A stretch of 33,257 nt of DNA from Burkholderiales bacterium. GTDB taxonomy: Bacteria; Pseudomonadota; Gammaproteobacteria; Burkholderiales; Burkholderiaceae_C. Below the pieces are notes generated by a model. The model searched no databases, was not told the DNA's origin, and saw only the letters and a program-made list of their open reading frames with translations. A program made the translations under genes and the position numbers. The DNA lies in the NCBI GenBank assembly GCA_028868825.1, contig JAGWTU010000060.1, forward strand, positions 1 through 33,257, given 5' to 3'. Every line of letters starts with the position of its first letter. Positions within the stretch are counted from its first letter, which is position 1. Below, in pieces: positions 22,205 to 30,437 of this stretch.

Positions 22205-24349
22205 TCAGAGCTTAACACCGAGCTCGATGCCGACCACGCGTCCCGGCGCCTGCGATCCGATGGCCGCGATCGGCACGGTCCAGCCGCCGTAGGACTTCTC
22301 GGTGACGTCGGCGTAGTAATGCTGGTTCGTCAGGTTGCGTCCGAACAGGTTGGCGTACCAATGGTCGGCGGCGTCGCGCAGGCCCACGCGAGCGCCCAGC
22401 AGGCCGAAGCTCTTGGAGACCAGCGTGTTGTCCGGCAGCCAGTACTGCTTGCTGCGCTGCTCGACATCGACGCGCAGGAAGCCGTTGAGCCCGGCCGCGA
22501 TGGGCATCGTGTACTGGCCGCCGAGATTCACCTTCCATGGCATCGAACGCGGCGCACGGTTGCCGACCGTACCCGGCTCGGCGAGGTTCTGGCGGATCTT
22601 GGCGTCGGTGTAGCCGACGCCGCCGTCGAACTCCAGGCCCTTGGCCGGCGCAAAACGCAGGTCGAGGTCGAGGCCGTTGAGCGTGACCTTGTCGATGTTG
22701 CCGATGCGGCCCGAAAGGATGTTGCCCGGCAGGACGCGGACGAAGAAGTACTGGAAATTGCTGTCGTCGGCGTGGAACAGCGCCGTGTTGACGGTCAACC
22801 GGTTGTCGAGGAAGCTGCTCTTGTAGCCGATCTCGTAATTGCGCAGGTTCTCGGACTTGAAGATCGGCGAATCGGCCGCCGTCGTGTTGAAACCGCCCGA
22901 GCGGAAGCCGGTGCTGTAGGTGGCGTAGGCGATCGCGTTGGCGTCGACATGGTGCGTCAACGTCACCTTCGGCTGCCAGGCGTCGAAGGTCTTGGTCACC
23001 GAGACGCCCTTGAGCGCGTCGCTGCGCACGCGCGCATCCTGATCGTGGCGCAGGCCGCCGGCGAGCTTGGTCTGGCGGCTCAGGTCGTATTCGATCTGGC
23101 CGAATACGGCGCTGGCGCGGTTGGTGAAGATGTTGTTGCGCGTCACCGCGGCGCTGCCGTACTGGTCGACCGAGCCGTTGACGTCGGCGAACGACTTCTC
23201 CTCCAGGTTCATCTTCTTTTCGAGGTAGTACAGGCCGGCGATCCAGCGCAGCGGCTTGTTGCTCGGCGAGGTCAGGCGGACCTCCTGGCTCGTCATGTGG
23301 ATGCGCCGGTCCTTGCCCTGGCCGCGGCTCAGTGAGCCCGCGACGCCGCCCAGCGGGTCGGCCGGATTCGAGAAATCGCCGTCGCCGACGTATTTCTCGC
23401 GCAGATGGGTGTCGTTGGTGATCGCCGTCAGCGTGCCCAGCCTCGTCTCGACATCGGCCTTGAAGGTCAGCTCGTCGGTGTTGCCCTGGGTCTGGCCGAG
23501 CAGGCTGCTGGTGGGCGCGTAATGGGCGTCGAGATTGCCGTCGCGGATCAGGTTGTCCCAGACGGCGCCGGCCTTGTAGTCCTGCGAGCTGGCGCGGAAG
23601 TCCAGCGTCACGTCTTCGCTGGCGTTGACGGTGACGCGGCCGCGCAGCAGGTTGTCGTGGTCGATGTAATCGGCCTTCTTGTTCAGGTAGGTGTTGGTCA
23701 GCAGGCCGTCGGACTTCTTGGTCTGGCCGACGACGCGGAACAGCACCTTGTCCGGGACCATCGCGCCGCTGACGCCGCCCGATATCTCGCGCGTGTTGCC
23801 GCTGCCGACACTCAGGTTGCCGAAGCCGTGCAGTTCGTTGCCCGGGCGCTTGGTGTCGATGATGATGGCGCCGCCGATCGCGTTGCGGCCGTACAGCGAG
23901 CCCTGCGGCCCCTTGAGCACCTCGATGCGCGCGACATCGACGAGGTTCATCTTCAACTGCTTCTGGTCGCTCTGCGGCACGCCGTCGACGACCACGGCCA
24001 CCGGCGAATCGGCGTTGTTGATCTCCGAGACGCCGCGGATCACGACGAAGGAATTGCCGTAGGTGAACGAATTGTCGAACGACATGTTCGGCGTCAGGTT
24101 GATGAAGTCCTGCGTGCTCTTGATGCCCTCGTCCTCGATCTGCTTGGCGCTGAAGGCCTTCACCGCCACCGGCACGCTGGCCAGCGCTTCGCGCCGGCCT
24201 TGCGAGGTGACGATGATCTGTTCGACCGCGGGCGCGTCGGCCTTCGGTGCATCGGCCGCCGCGGGCGGCGTCTGCTGGGCCTGCGCGAGGGTGCTGGCGA
24301 AGAACGCCACGGCGGCGGCGACATGGGTGGGGCGGAAGATGCGGGTCAC
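22205..24349 (-). CDS. TonB-dependent outer-membrane receptor
   Basis: A 714-residue receptor. The signal peptide is about residues 1-27 (THVAAAVAFFASTLAQAQ). A short linker leads to VEQIIVTSQGRREALASVPVAVKAF, the TonB-box region and plug start. The plug continues with TPNMSFDNSFTYG, FVVIRGVSE and VEVLKGPQGSLYGRNAIGGAI-type motifs. The remaining about 550 residues form the 22-strand barrel. The barrel ends IELGVKL, with Leu rather than the usual aromatic last residue. The GTG start has an AGGAG site. It lies 34 bp after the DUF917 gene in the same operon, so the cargo is probably what the OPT transporter and DUF917 protein handle. No siderophore biosynthesis gene is near. Confidence 0.92.
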   Translation of the reverse strand: MTRIFRPTHVAAAVAFFASTLAQAQQTPPAAADAPKADAPAVEQIIVTSQGRREALASVPVAVKAFSAKQIEDEGIKSTQDFINLTPNMSFDNSFTYGNSFVVIRGVSEINNADSPVAVVVDGVPQSDQKQLKMNLVDVARIEVLKGPQGSLYGRNAIGGAIIIDTKRPGNELHGFGNLSVGSGNTREISGGVSGAMVPDKVLFRVVGQTKKSDGLLTNTYLNKKADYIDHDNLLRGRVTVNASEDVTLDFRASSQDYKAGAVWDNLIRDGNLDAHYAPTSSLLGQTQGNTDELTFKADVETRLGTLTAITNDTHLREKYVGDGDFSNPADPLGGVAGSLSRGQGKDRRIHMTSQEVRLTSPSNKPLRWIAGLYYLEKKMNLEEKSFADVNGSVDQYGSAAVTRNNIFTNRASAVFGQIEYDLSRQTKLAGGLRHDQDARVRSDALKGVSVTKTFDAWQPKVTLTHHVDANAIAYATYSTGFRSGGFNTTAADSPIFKSENLRNYEIGYKSSFLDNRLTVNTALFHADDSNFQYFFVRVLPGNILSGRIGNIDKVTLNGLDLDLRFAPAKGLEFDGGVGYTDAKIRQNLAEPGTVGNRAPRSMPWKVNLGGQYTMPIAAGLNGFLRVDVEQRSKQYWLPDNTLVSKSFGLLGARVGLRDAADHWYANLFGRNLTNQHYYADVTEKSYGGWTVPIAAIGSQAPGRVVGIELGVKL

Positions 24350-24383
24350 GGTTGCTCCTGGATGGTTCGAATGGCGGGCGGGG

Positions 24384-25457
24384 TCACGGGGTCGGTCCGC
24401 TGGACATGGCGGGCGGCGCGAACGGCCGGCCCAGGGTCGCTTCCAGCGGCTGGTACAGCTCGGGCATGAACATCGTTCGCGACAGCAGCAGCCGCGCACG
24501 CGGCACGCACAGCACGCGCAGGCGCGCGCCTTCGCGTACATCGGCCGAGGCCACCGGTGCGCCGCTCGCGTCGAGCGTCGTGATCAGTTCGGGGAAGGCG
24601 GCGATGCGCCGGCCGCGCTGCTCGACGAGCATGTATTCGTTGATGAACGGGATCTCGGTGCCCTGGGCGTCGTCGAGCGCGACGACGCCGACATCGAGCC
24701 CTTCGCGGCGTTCGCAGCGGTAGCTCTGCACGACGCCTTCGGCGACGATGCGGCCGTCGAGATGGCGCACCGCGGCATCGATGCCGCTGCCCAGCACGAG
24801 GCGGCCGAGTTCGATCGCCTGGCTGATGGCGCCCGGCGCACCGTGGCGCGCGGCGTAGCCGACGCTCACCGGATTGCGCGCGACGGCGACGCCGCCGCCG
24901 GCCAGCACCGAGGCGTGGCGCACGAGGGCCGAGGTCTGCTCGAGGCGGCCGCGCGTCAGGCCCTCGAGGTAGCGGGCCTCGGCGCCGCCGGCATAGGCCT
25001 GGATCGAGACATAGTCGGCATCGGTATGCAGGCCCATCGCGCCCATCACGCTGGACGGGTGGGCGCGGCCGTTGCACGCCAGGTCGAGCACCGGCAGGCC
25101 GGTCATCGCCGCCTGGATCCAGCCGTTGACCGTCGTCTGCGCGCCGCTCTCGTTGGTGTGCAGGCAGGCCAGGCGCATCGCTTGGGACATCTCGCCGCGC
25201 AGGACCTCGATCGTGCGCGCCAGGTGCTCGGGCGAGAGGTGCATCTCGAGCGCGCTCGGTGCGCCGACCAGCGCCACCGTGGCGGTGCCGGCGTCGGCGG
25301 CGAATTCGTCGGCGCTCCACAGCTCGGGCACGCCCAGCGAGAGCGCGAGCCGCGCGGCCCGGATGCCGTCGGCGGTGAAGCCGCCGCCGCCGCCGCCCAG
25401 GATCGCGCCGCCATGCACGGCGGCCAGCACATCGTCTTCAGTCAGTCTTCGTTTCAT
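24384..25457 (-). CDS. DUF917 family protein (PF06032)
   Basis: A 357-residue cytoplasmic protein. The hallmark start RRLTEDDVLAAVHGGAILGGGGGGF is clear, and a second block (MGLHTDADYVSIQAYAGGAEA) lies near 140-160. DUF917 proteins are found beside hydantoinase/oxoprolinase and permease genes. From memory, the Pfam family now takes its name from a thiohydantoin desulfurase activity shown for one member, so a cyclic amide or thiohydantoin substrate is conceivable here. The ATG at 25457 is chosen because it begins the family domain; the frame is open upstream into the OPT gene. It sits between the OPT transporter (43-bp gap) and the receptor (34-bp gap). The substrate is unknown. Confidence 0.85.
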   Translation of the reverse strand: MKRRLTEDDVLAAVHGGAILGGGGGGFTADGIRAARLALSLGVPELWSADEFAADAGTATVALVGAPSALEMHLSPEHLARTIEVLRGEMSQAMRLACLHTNESGAQTTVNGWIQAAMTGLPVLDLACNGRAHPSSVMGAMGLHTDADYVSIQAYAGGAEARYLEGLTRGRLEQTSALVRHASVLAGGGVAVARNPVSVGYAARHGAPGAISQAIELGRLVLGSGIDAAVRHLDGRIVAEGVVQSYRCERREGLDVGVVALDDAQGTEIPFINEYMLVEQRGRRIAAFPELITTLDASGAPVASADVREGARLRVLCVPRARLLLSRTMFMPELYQPLEATLGRPFAPPAMSSGPTP

Positions 25458-25500
25458 CGATCGGCATTCGTCGTCGGTTGGGGATCCATCGATCCATTGA

Positions 25501-27087
25501 TTACTTGCGCAGGCTGCGCACGAGCCCGGAGGCAAAGCCGTAGAGCGCGTCGCCGGCGATGACGCCGCCGGCGAAGACTTCGACCCGTGCCTTGGCCGCG
25601 TCACCCGCGCTGCGGTGGACGGCCCAGCGGCACAGCAGCCCGGCGGCGACCATCCAGCCCGCCCAGGGGTTGCCGATCAGCAGCCCGGTGGCCAGCAGCA
25701 CGCCGAGTTGCCGGCGCGAGCCGCCCAGCCATTGCAGCGCCGCACCCGGGATCGCCCACAGCGCGAGCGCTCGCGCCGTCTCGCCGGAGATGCCGGCGCG
25801 GATGGCAGCGACATAGGCGGCGTCGATCGGCGCCGTCAGGTGGTTGGCGAAGAAGCTCTTGTACGAGAGCGCAACGACGACGATCGCGACGCCGAAGCCG
25901 AGCATGCCGGCCAGCGTCTGCTGCCGGCGGCCGTCGCGCTCGAAGGCCGGATCGGCCCCCACGCCGCGCAGCAGATGACCGGCCTTGAGGTCGTAGCCCA
26001 TGTCGGCGAAGGCCGGCCCGGTCGACGCCGAGAAGCCCGCGAGCACGACCAGCGCCGGCGGCGGAAAACCCAGCCCGATGCCGACCAGCAGCGTGATCAG
26101 CGCCACGGCGAAGGCCGGAAACCAGCCGGCGTGCATCGCGGCGATGCCGACGATGATCTCGTGCACGAAGGCCGCCGCGGCGCCGTAGAGGATGAACGCG
26201 ACGAGCATGCCGGGCGCCATGCCGACATACACGCCCGTGCCCGCGGCCAGCAGCACCATGATCGCCAGATAGCCCAGCGCGCCCAGCCGCAGCGAGGCGC
26301 CCGCGGGCGCGACCGCACCGGCGCCGGCACCGCTGGCCGTGTCGGCCGCGGCGCGGCGTTCGAGGATCAGTCGGCCGACCTGGATCAACGCCACCAGCCC
26401 GGCGCCGATCATCATGCCGTGCGGCAGGTAGATGCGCGCCAGGTCGACGCCCAGCAGCGTGCCCGCATAGGCCTTGGCGAGCAGGCCGCAGCCGAAGGCC
26501 GCCATCGCCGCCCAGCCGCCGACGAGGGCGACGCCGAAGGCCGACATCGGCAGCGTCAGCGCCGCGCCGGCCAGCCCCAGCGCCAGCCCGGCGAGCAGCA
26601 GATGTGCCTGACGGCCACCGCTGTCGCCGGCCTTGATCGCCTCGGCGGCGGCGATGCCCAGCGGCCACGGGTTGCGCGCCGGGAAGATCGGGGTGTCGAA
26701 CAGCCGGTACAGCATCCAGCCGTCGAGCAGCATCGCCAGGCCGACGCCGACGAGCATCGGCACCACCATCTCCGGCAAGCCGAACAGGAACGGGATGCCG
26801 ATGGGCAGGAACAGGCTGTTGGCGGCGCCGAAGGTGGCCGACGACATGCTGGTCTGCGCCAGGTTCTGCGCGTGCGGCGAGCGGAAGCCGCGGCACATCG
26901 CCAGCGGCACGCGCGCCAGCGTCATCGCCGCCAGCGCGCCGATCAGCGAGGTGCTCGGCACGATGCCCAGGCTGGCCATCATCTGCATGCCGATCACCGC
27001 GCCCAGCACGCTGAGCACGAGCGTGAGCACGAGGTTGGCCGGCGCCAATGCCTTCGGGTGCGCGGCGCCGGTCTTCGATGGTTCCAT
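25501..27087 (-). CDS. OPT-family (oligopeptide transporter-like) membrane protein
   Basis: A 528-residue inner-membrane protein with about 14 predicted spans. OPT features are the N-terminal LTLVLSVLGAVIGMQMMASLG, the conserved FGAANSLFLPIGIPFLFG, and the C-terminal GNPWAGWMVAAGLLCR and AGGVIAGDALYGFASG. OPT proteins import small peptides, glutathione-like compounds or metal-chelator complexes by proton symport. It is the first gene of the OPT-DUF917-receptor operon, with a sigma-70-like promoter and an operator-like repeat at its start. No Shine-Dalgarno precedes the ATG, whose bases lie inside the repeat; a leader of about 27 nt is predicted. Confidence 0.88.
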   Translation of the reverse strand: MEPSKTGAAHPKALAPANLVLTLVLSVLGAVIGMQMMASLGIVPSTSLIGALAAMTLARVPLAMCRGFRSPHAQNLAQTSMSSATFGAANSLFLPIGIPFLFGLPEMVVPMLVGVGLAMLLDGWMLYRLFDTPIFPARNPWPLGIAAAEAIKAGDSGGRQAHLLLAGLALGLAGAALTLPMSAFGVALVGGWAAMAAFGCGLLAKAYAGTLLGVDLARIYLPHGMMIGAGLVALIQVGRLILERRAAADTASGAGAGAVAPAGASLRLGALGYLAIMVLLAAGTGVYVGMAPGMLVAFILYGAAAAFVHEIIVGIAAMHAGWFPAFAVALITLLVGIGLGFPPPALVVLAGFSASTGPAFADMGYDLKAGHLLRGVGADPAFERDGRRQQTLAGMLGFGVAIVVVALSYKSFFANHLTAPIDAAYVAAIRAGISGETARALALWAIPGAALQWLGGSRRQLGVLLATGLLIGNPWAGWMVAAGLLCRWAVHRSAGDAAKARVEVFAGGVIAGDALYGFASGLVRSLRK

Positions 27088-27111
27088 ATTTCGGAACTTG
27101 GTTTGAAATAT
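27086..27111. promoter_or_regulatory. Operator-like inverted repeat over the OPT start codon
   Basis: ATATTTC at 27086-27092 and GAAATAT at 27105-27111 are exact inverted copies separated by 12 bases. The repeat fills the interval between the predicted transcription start (near 27114) and the ATG. A bound repressor would block transcription of the operon. The IclR-family protein encoded downstream is the obvious candidate. Confidence 0.55.
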
Positions 27112-27120
27112 TTGGACTCG

Positions 27121-27148
27121 ATCGTATCGACCGACGGGCGTTTGTCAA
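27121..27148 (-). promoter_or_regulatory. Sigma-70-type promoter of the OPT-DUF917-receptor operon
   Basis: On the minus strand, TTGACA at 27148-27143 is a perfect -35 box. After 16 bases, TACGAT at 27126-27121 is a 4/6 match to -10. The predicted start is near 27114, so the operator repeat lies directly downstream. Confidence 0.6.
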
Positions 27149-27296
27149 GCCTGTGCAACCCTGCCGAATCGCCGGAAGAAACTGGACCAAAGGCTTAAGT
27201 CCGATCGATTCGTGTCGAGATCTAGGCGTCGGCCCGACGGCATTCGATCCGTCGGCCGCCAAATCGGCGTCAGGGAGCCGGAGAAGGAATCGGACC

Positions 27297-28850
27297 ATGA
27301 AGTTCACGACCCGCTTGATGCTGATCGCGGTCGCCCCGGCGCTGCTTTTCGTCGCCGCCGTCGCGACGAGCCTGTGGGGGCTCGAGCGCACGCTGAGCGA
27401 TTTCGACCACTATCTGGCGCGCGAGGAGTCGCTCGCCACCAGCCTGTCGGAGATGTATGCGCAGGGGCTGCAGATGGGCCAGGCCCTGCGCAACATCGTC
27501 ATCGACCCGGCGAACCGGACCGCCTACGACAACTACACCGCCGCCGACGGCCAGTACGGGAAGGCGCGCCAGCTCGCCGAGACCGCTGCCGCGGCGACGC
27601 CGCTGGCCGCCGGCCTGCAGGAACTCGACGCCTTGCGCGCGCAGCAGCGGCTGCAGCAGCAGCGGGTTCTCGAACAGCTGAAGATCGACGCGAAAGCGGC
27701 CGTCACCGTCCTCGTCACCGACGAGACGCCGGCCTGGCGGCGACTGCGCACCGCGCTGCTCGAGCAGATCGGCACCGCCCGCAGCACGGCCGCCGCGGCC
27801 CATGCCTCGACGCAGGCTCGCGAGCATCGCGCGCTGGCGCTGGCAGCGGTGATCGCGCTGCTGGCGGCGGCGGTCTCGGGGCTGCTGTTCGTGCTGATGC
27901 GCCGCACGCTGGGCAACGAGCTCGGCGGCGAACCGGCGCTGGCCCGCGACGCGCTGCGCCACATCGCCGACGGCGACCTCGGGGGCGCCGCCGCGAATGC
28001 CACCGCACCACCGCAGAGCCTGCTCGGCGAGCTGCAACGCACGCAGGAGCGGCTGCGCGAGATGGTGGCCCGCGTGAAGAGCGGAACCGACGGCATCCAC
28101 CTGGCCAGCGCCGAGATCGCCGCCGGCAACCAGGACCTGAGCAACCGCACCGAGCAGGCGGCGAGCAACCTGCAGCAGACGGCGGCCTCACTCGAACACA
28201 TCACGACCACGGTGCGCCAGAGCGCCGAGGCGACGCGCCAGGCGCACCAGCTCGCGACCTCGGCCGCCGAGGTGGCCGATCGCGGTGGTTCGGTGATGTC
28301 GCAGATGGTCTCGACGATGGAGGCGATCCAGGGCAGTTCGCGCCGCATCGCCGACATCCTGGGCGTCATCGACGGCATCGCCTTCCAGACCAACATCCTG
28401 GCGCTGAACGCGGCGGTGGAGGCGGCGCGCGCCGGCGAGCAGGGACGTGGTTTCGCCGTCGTCGCCTCCGAGGTGCGATCGCTCGCCGGCCGCAGTGCCG
28501 CCGCGGCCAAGGAGATCAAGGGTCTGATCGATGCGAGCCTCGGCCAGGTCGCCGCCGGTTCGACGCTGGCGGGCGACGCCGGCGAGACGATGCAGGAGAT
28601 CGTCGAATCCGTGCAGCGCGTGCGCACGACGCTGGGCGAGATCGACGGCGCCACGCGCGAGCAGAGCACCGGCATCGGCGAGATCAACGCCGCCGTCACC
28701 GATCTGGACCACATGACGCAGCAGAACGCCGCCCTCGTCGAGGAGTCCGCCGCGGCCACGCGCGCGCTGCAGGAGCAGGCCGCCGGGCTGGCGCACGCGG
28801 TGGCGGGATTCAGGTTGCAGGGCGGCGCACAGCCTCGACTCGGCACCTAG
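27297..28850 (+). CDS. Methyl-accepting chemotaxis protein
   Basis: A 517-residue chemoreceptor. TM1 is at about 6-28. A periplasmic four-helix-type sensor domain of about 150 residues follows, then TM2 at about 181-203 and a HAMP-like linker. The signalling domain has its hairpin tip at about 359-400 (FQTNILALNAAVEAARAGEQGRGFAVVASEVRSLA). The C-terminus GGAQPRLGT lacks the WETF-type tether for CheR/CheB. The ATG at 27297 is chosen because AAGGA precedes it and the first membrane span follows at once; the frame is open far upstream without any domain. The ligand is unknown. It stands alone and is divergent from the OPT operon across 209 bp. Confidence 0.93.
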   Translation: MKFTTRLMLIAVAPALLFVAAVATSLWGLERTLSDFDHYLAREESLATSLSEMYAQGLQMGQALRNIVIDPANRTAYDNYTAADGQYGKARQLAETAAAATPLAAGLQELDALRAQQRLQQQRVLEQLKIDAKAAVTVLVTDETPAWRRLRTALLEQIGTARSTAAAAHASTQAREHRALALAAVIALLAAAVSGLLFVLMRRTLGNELGGEPALARDALRHIADGDLGGAAANATAPPQSLLGELQRTQERLREMVARVKSGTDGIHLASAEIAAGNQDLSNRTEQAASNLQQTAASLEHITTTVRQSAEATRQAHQLATSAAEVADRGGSVMSQMVSTMEAIQGSSRRIADILGVIDGIAFQTNILALNAAVEAARAGEQGRGFAVVASEVRSLAGRSAAAAKEIKGLIDASLGQVAAGSTLAGDAGETMQEIVESVQRVRTTLGEIDGATREQSTGIGEINAAVTDLDHMTQQNAALVEESAAATRALQEQAAGLAHAVAGFRLQGGAQPRLGT

Positions 28851-28897
28851 GCCCGCCGAGCACCGGCGGTCGGGACGGCGGTGCGATCATCCGCGGC

Positions 28898-29557
28898 GTG
28901 AACGGTCCGTCAACCTTCAGTCGCGCGGCCTGCGCACGCTGCCTGCGCCCGCAAGCGACCTGCCTGTGCGCGCTGGTGCGGCCGACCGCCCACCGCACCG
29001 AGGTGCTGGTGCTGCAGCACCCGCAGGAACAGCGCCAGGCGAAGAACAGCGTGGCGCTGCTGCGTCTGTCGCTGGCGCATTGCGAGGTCGTCGTCGGCGA
29101 GCGCTACGCGCACGATGCGCTGCAGTCCCTGCTGCAGCGCCCCGGGCGGGAGACGCGGCTGCTCTACCCGGACGTGCCGGCGGCGCCGGCACCGCCGCCA
29201 GCCGGGACGACGGGAACGATGGCGGCAACGCCCCTGCGTCTGGTGGTGCTCGACGCGACGTGGCGCAAGAGCCTGCGCATGCTGCTCGAGCACCCGGCCC
29301 TGGTCGCGCTGCCGCGGCTGTCGCTGCAGGCGCCGGCGCCCACGCGCTACCGTGCGATCCGCGCCGCGCGGCGCAGCGACCAGGTCTCGACGCTGGAGGC
29401 CACCGTGCAGGCCTTGGCGACGCTGGAGGGCCCGTCCTTCGTCGGCGCGCCGCTGCTCGACGCCTTCGGCCACTTCGTGGCCGGCGTGGCGGCGCGGCAG
29501 CGGCCCAGCGGGGCCATGCGCCCGGTGCTGCAGGTCGGCGCCGGCGTTGACCGATGA
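28898..29557 (+). CDS. DTW-domain tRNA-uridine aminocarboxypropyltransferase-like protein
   Basis: A 219-residue member of the DTW family, which transfers an aminocarboxypropyl group from SAM to a tRNA uridine (E. coli TapT makes acp3U47). The N-terminal CxxC pairs CARC and CLCALV sit at about 11-26. The signature LDATWRKS at about 110-117 is the DxTW motif. VSTLEATVQAL and the FxxFV-like ending (LLDAFGHFV) complete the family pattern. The start is GTG, 47 bp after the chemoreceptor gene. No operon partner is evident. Confidence 0.85.
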   Translation: MNGPSTFSRAACARCLRPQATCLCALVRPTAHRTEVLVLQHPQEQRQAKNSVALLRLSLAHCEVVVGERYAHDALQSLLQRPGRETRLLYPDVPAAPAPPPAGTTGTMAATPLRLVVLDATWRKSLRMLLEHPALVALPRLSLQAPAPTRYRAIRAARRSDQVSTLEATVQALATLEGPSFVGAPLLDAFGHFVAGVAARQRPSGAMRPVLQVGAGVDR

Positions 29558-29677
29558 CCAGCCGCGTCGGCAGGCAGCCGCCCACTCGCACGAACGCCTC
29601 GCTCGCCCTCGAGCGGCTGCAGGCCCCGCGTTGATGGCAAGGATCGGTGGCGACGCCGCGAGCTCGCGCTGGCGGCC

Positions 29678-29854
29678 ATGAGGCGCCAGTCGACCACGCC
29701 GTACCGGTACCGCAAGGTCGGTGCCCGGTCGACGCGGCGCGAACTCATCATCCCGTTCGGCACGACCGGCTCCATCCTGCGCTTCGACATCCGATCGCCC
29801 GGTTTGGTGCTCGTGATCGGCGCACGCCACCCGCGCGAGGAAGACTTCCACTGA
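29678..29854 (+). pseudogene. ParE/RelE-type toxin fragment (C-terminal part)
   Basis: A 58-codon frame whose product ends RRELIIPFGTTGS, RFDI, LVLVIGARHPREEDF. This resembles the C-terminal half of ParE toxins, which read RELxIxxGxxGY and then VxxLAxRHQREAG. ParE proteins are about 95-100 residues, so about 40 N-terminal residues are missing. Upstream, another frame contains NASLALERLQAPR before a TGA, which could be a decayed helix of the same gene. No antitoxin gene is adjacent. I read it as a decayed toxin gene. The family call rests on a short match. Confidence 0.45.
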
Positions 29855-30097
29855 CCCAGCCCGCAGCGTCGAAGGCGTGCCGCGGTCGAAGCACCGTTTG
29901 AAATCCGGTAGGCATGGGGCCCAACGGGCGGGTGTCGATGGTATTTTGTTCGGGACGCAGGGACCGATCGAATTCTCGCCCGGAAGCATTCGGATGGGCA
30001 GTTGAAATACATTAGCGAACACCGGCACGGATCCATTTGACGCTCCCGCAAGCCCTCGGCAGGCAGCGAACCAATCGAGCCTCCGAATCGCTTCGGG

Positions 30098-30141
30098 TCG
30101 GAATCGACATATCGAACGGGCGTCGAATCGATATATCGATA
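30098..30141. repeat. Two imperfect direct repeats, each near-palindromic
   Basis: GAATCGACATATCGAAC at 30101-30117 and GAATCGATATATCGATAC at 30125-30142 are tandem related copies about 24 bp apart. The second contains a perfect 14-bp palindrome, ATCGATATATCGAT (30127-30140). The spacing is close to two helical turns, as expected for a cooperative operator. They lie about 300 bp upstream of the soxC-like gene. Confidence 0.5.
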
Positions 30142-30245
30142 CCCATTGACGTGCCGATGGAAGGGCCGGGATGGCGACGGGAGGTCCACCAGGGCCTCGA
30201 CACCCGCGCAGTCATGGATTGCCAAGGGCTTTTCAATGATTGCAT

Positions 30246-30254
30246 TGGTATAGT
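30246..30254 (+). promoter_or_regulatory. Extended -10 promoter candidate upstream of the soxC-like gene
   Basis: TGGTATAGT is a TG-n plus TATAGT extended -10 (5/6 match to TATAAT). No good -35 is at the right distance. The predicted start near 30261 would give a leader of about 177 nt. Confidence 0.35.
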
Positions 30255-30437
30255 CCCGCGAATTGCACCTGCGCGCGTCACGTCGAAATGAACGTCCATG
30301 GCCCCTGCGCGGGGGCCGAAGGTAGGGCCGAAAGCCGGGGACAGAGATCGCGTTCGCCTGCGGGCACCGGGTCGGTCTGCACGAATCGAGGGTTCTTGCT
30401 CATTGCGAGCATGCGTTTCTTCTGATGGAGGGCACCC

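Larger units (their letters stand above)
29855..30437. other. 583-bp region without a convincing gene
   Basis: Open frames here are short or overlap on both strands with no family resemblance. The stretch is less GC-rich than its surroundings and contains AT-containing repeats at 30098-30140 and a TG-n-TATAGT extended -10 element. It probably holds the control region of the soxC-like operon and the decayed edge of the toxin remnant. Confidence 0.6.

Noticed and set aside
22132..22218. Upstream ATG start for the IclR gene
   Set aside because: It would overlap the receptor gene end and translate through the intrinsic terminator. The winged-helix domain begins right after the GTG at 22131.
25615..27198. 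A 527-codon + strand frame opposite the OPT gene
   Set aside because: The product is Gln/Arg/His-rich low complexity, while the minus strand encodes an OPT protein with conserved motifs.
27195..27221. Possible FliA (sigma-28) promoter for the chemoreceptor
   Set aside because: TTAAGTCC-N11-GTCGAGAT matches the consensus at only about 5 of 8 bases in each half, too weak to list as a feature.
30037..30291. 84-codon + strand frame in the gene-poor region
   Set aside because: Its repeated ID-IS phrases simply reflect the tandem DNA repeats at 30098-30141. It has no family resemblance, and a minus-strand frame overlaps it.
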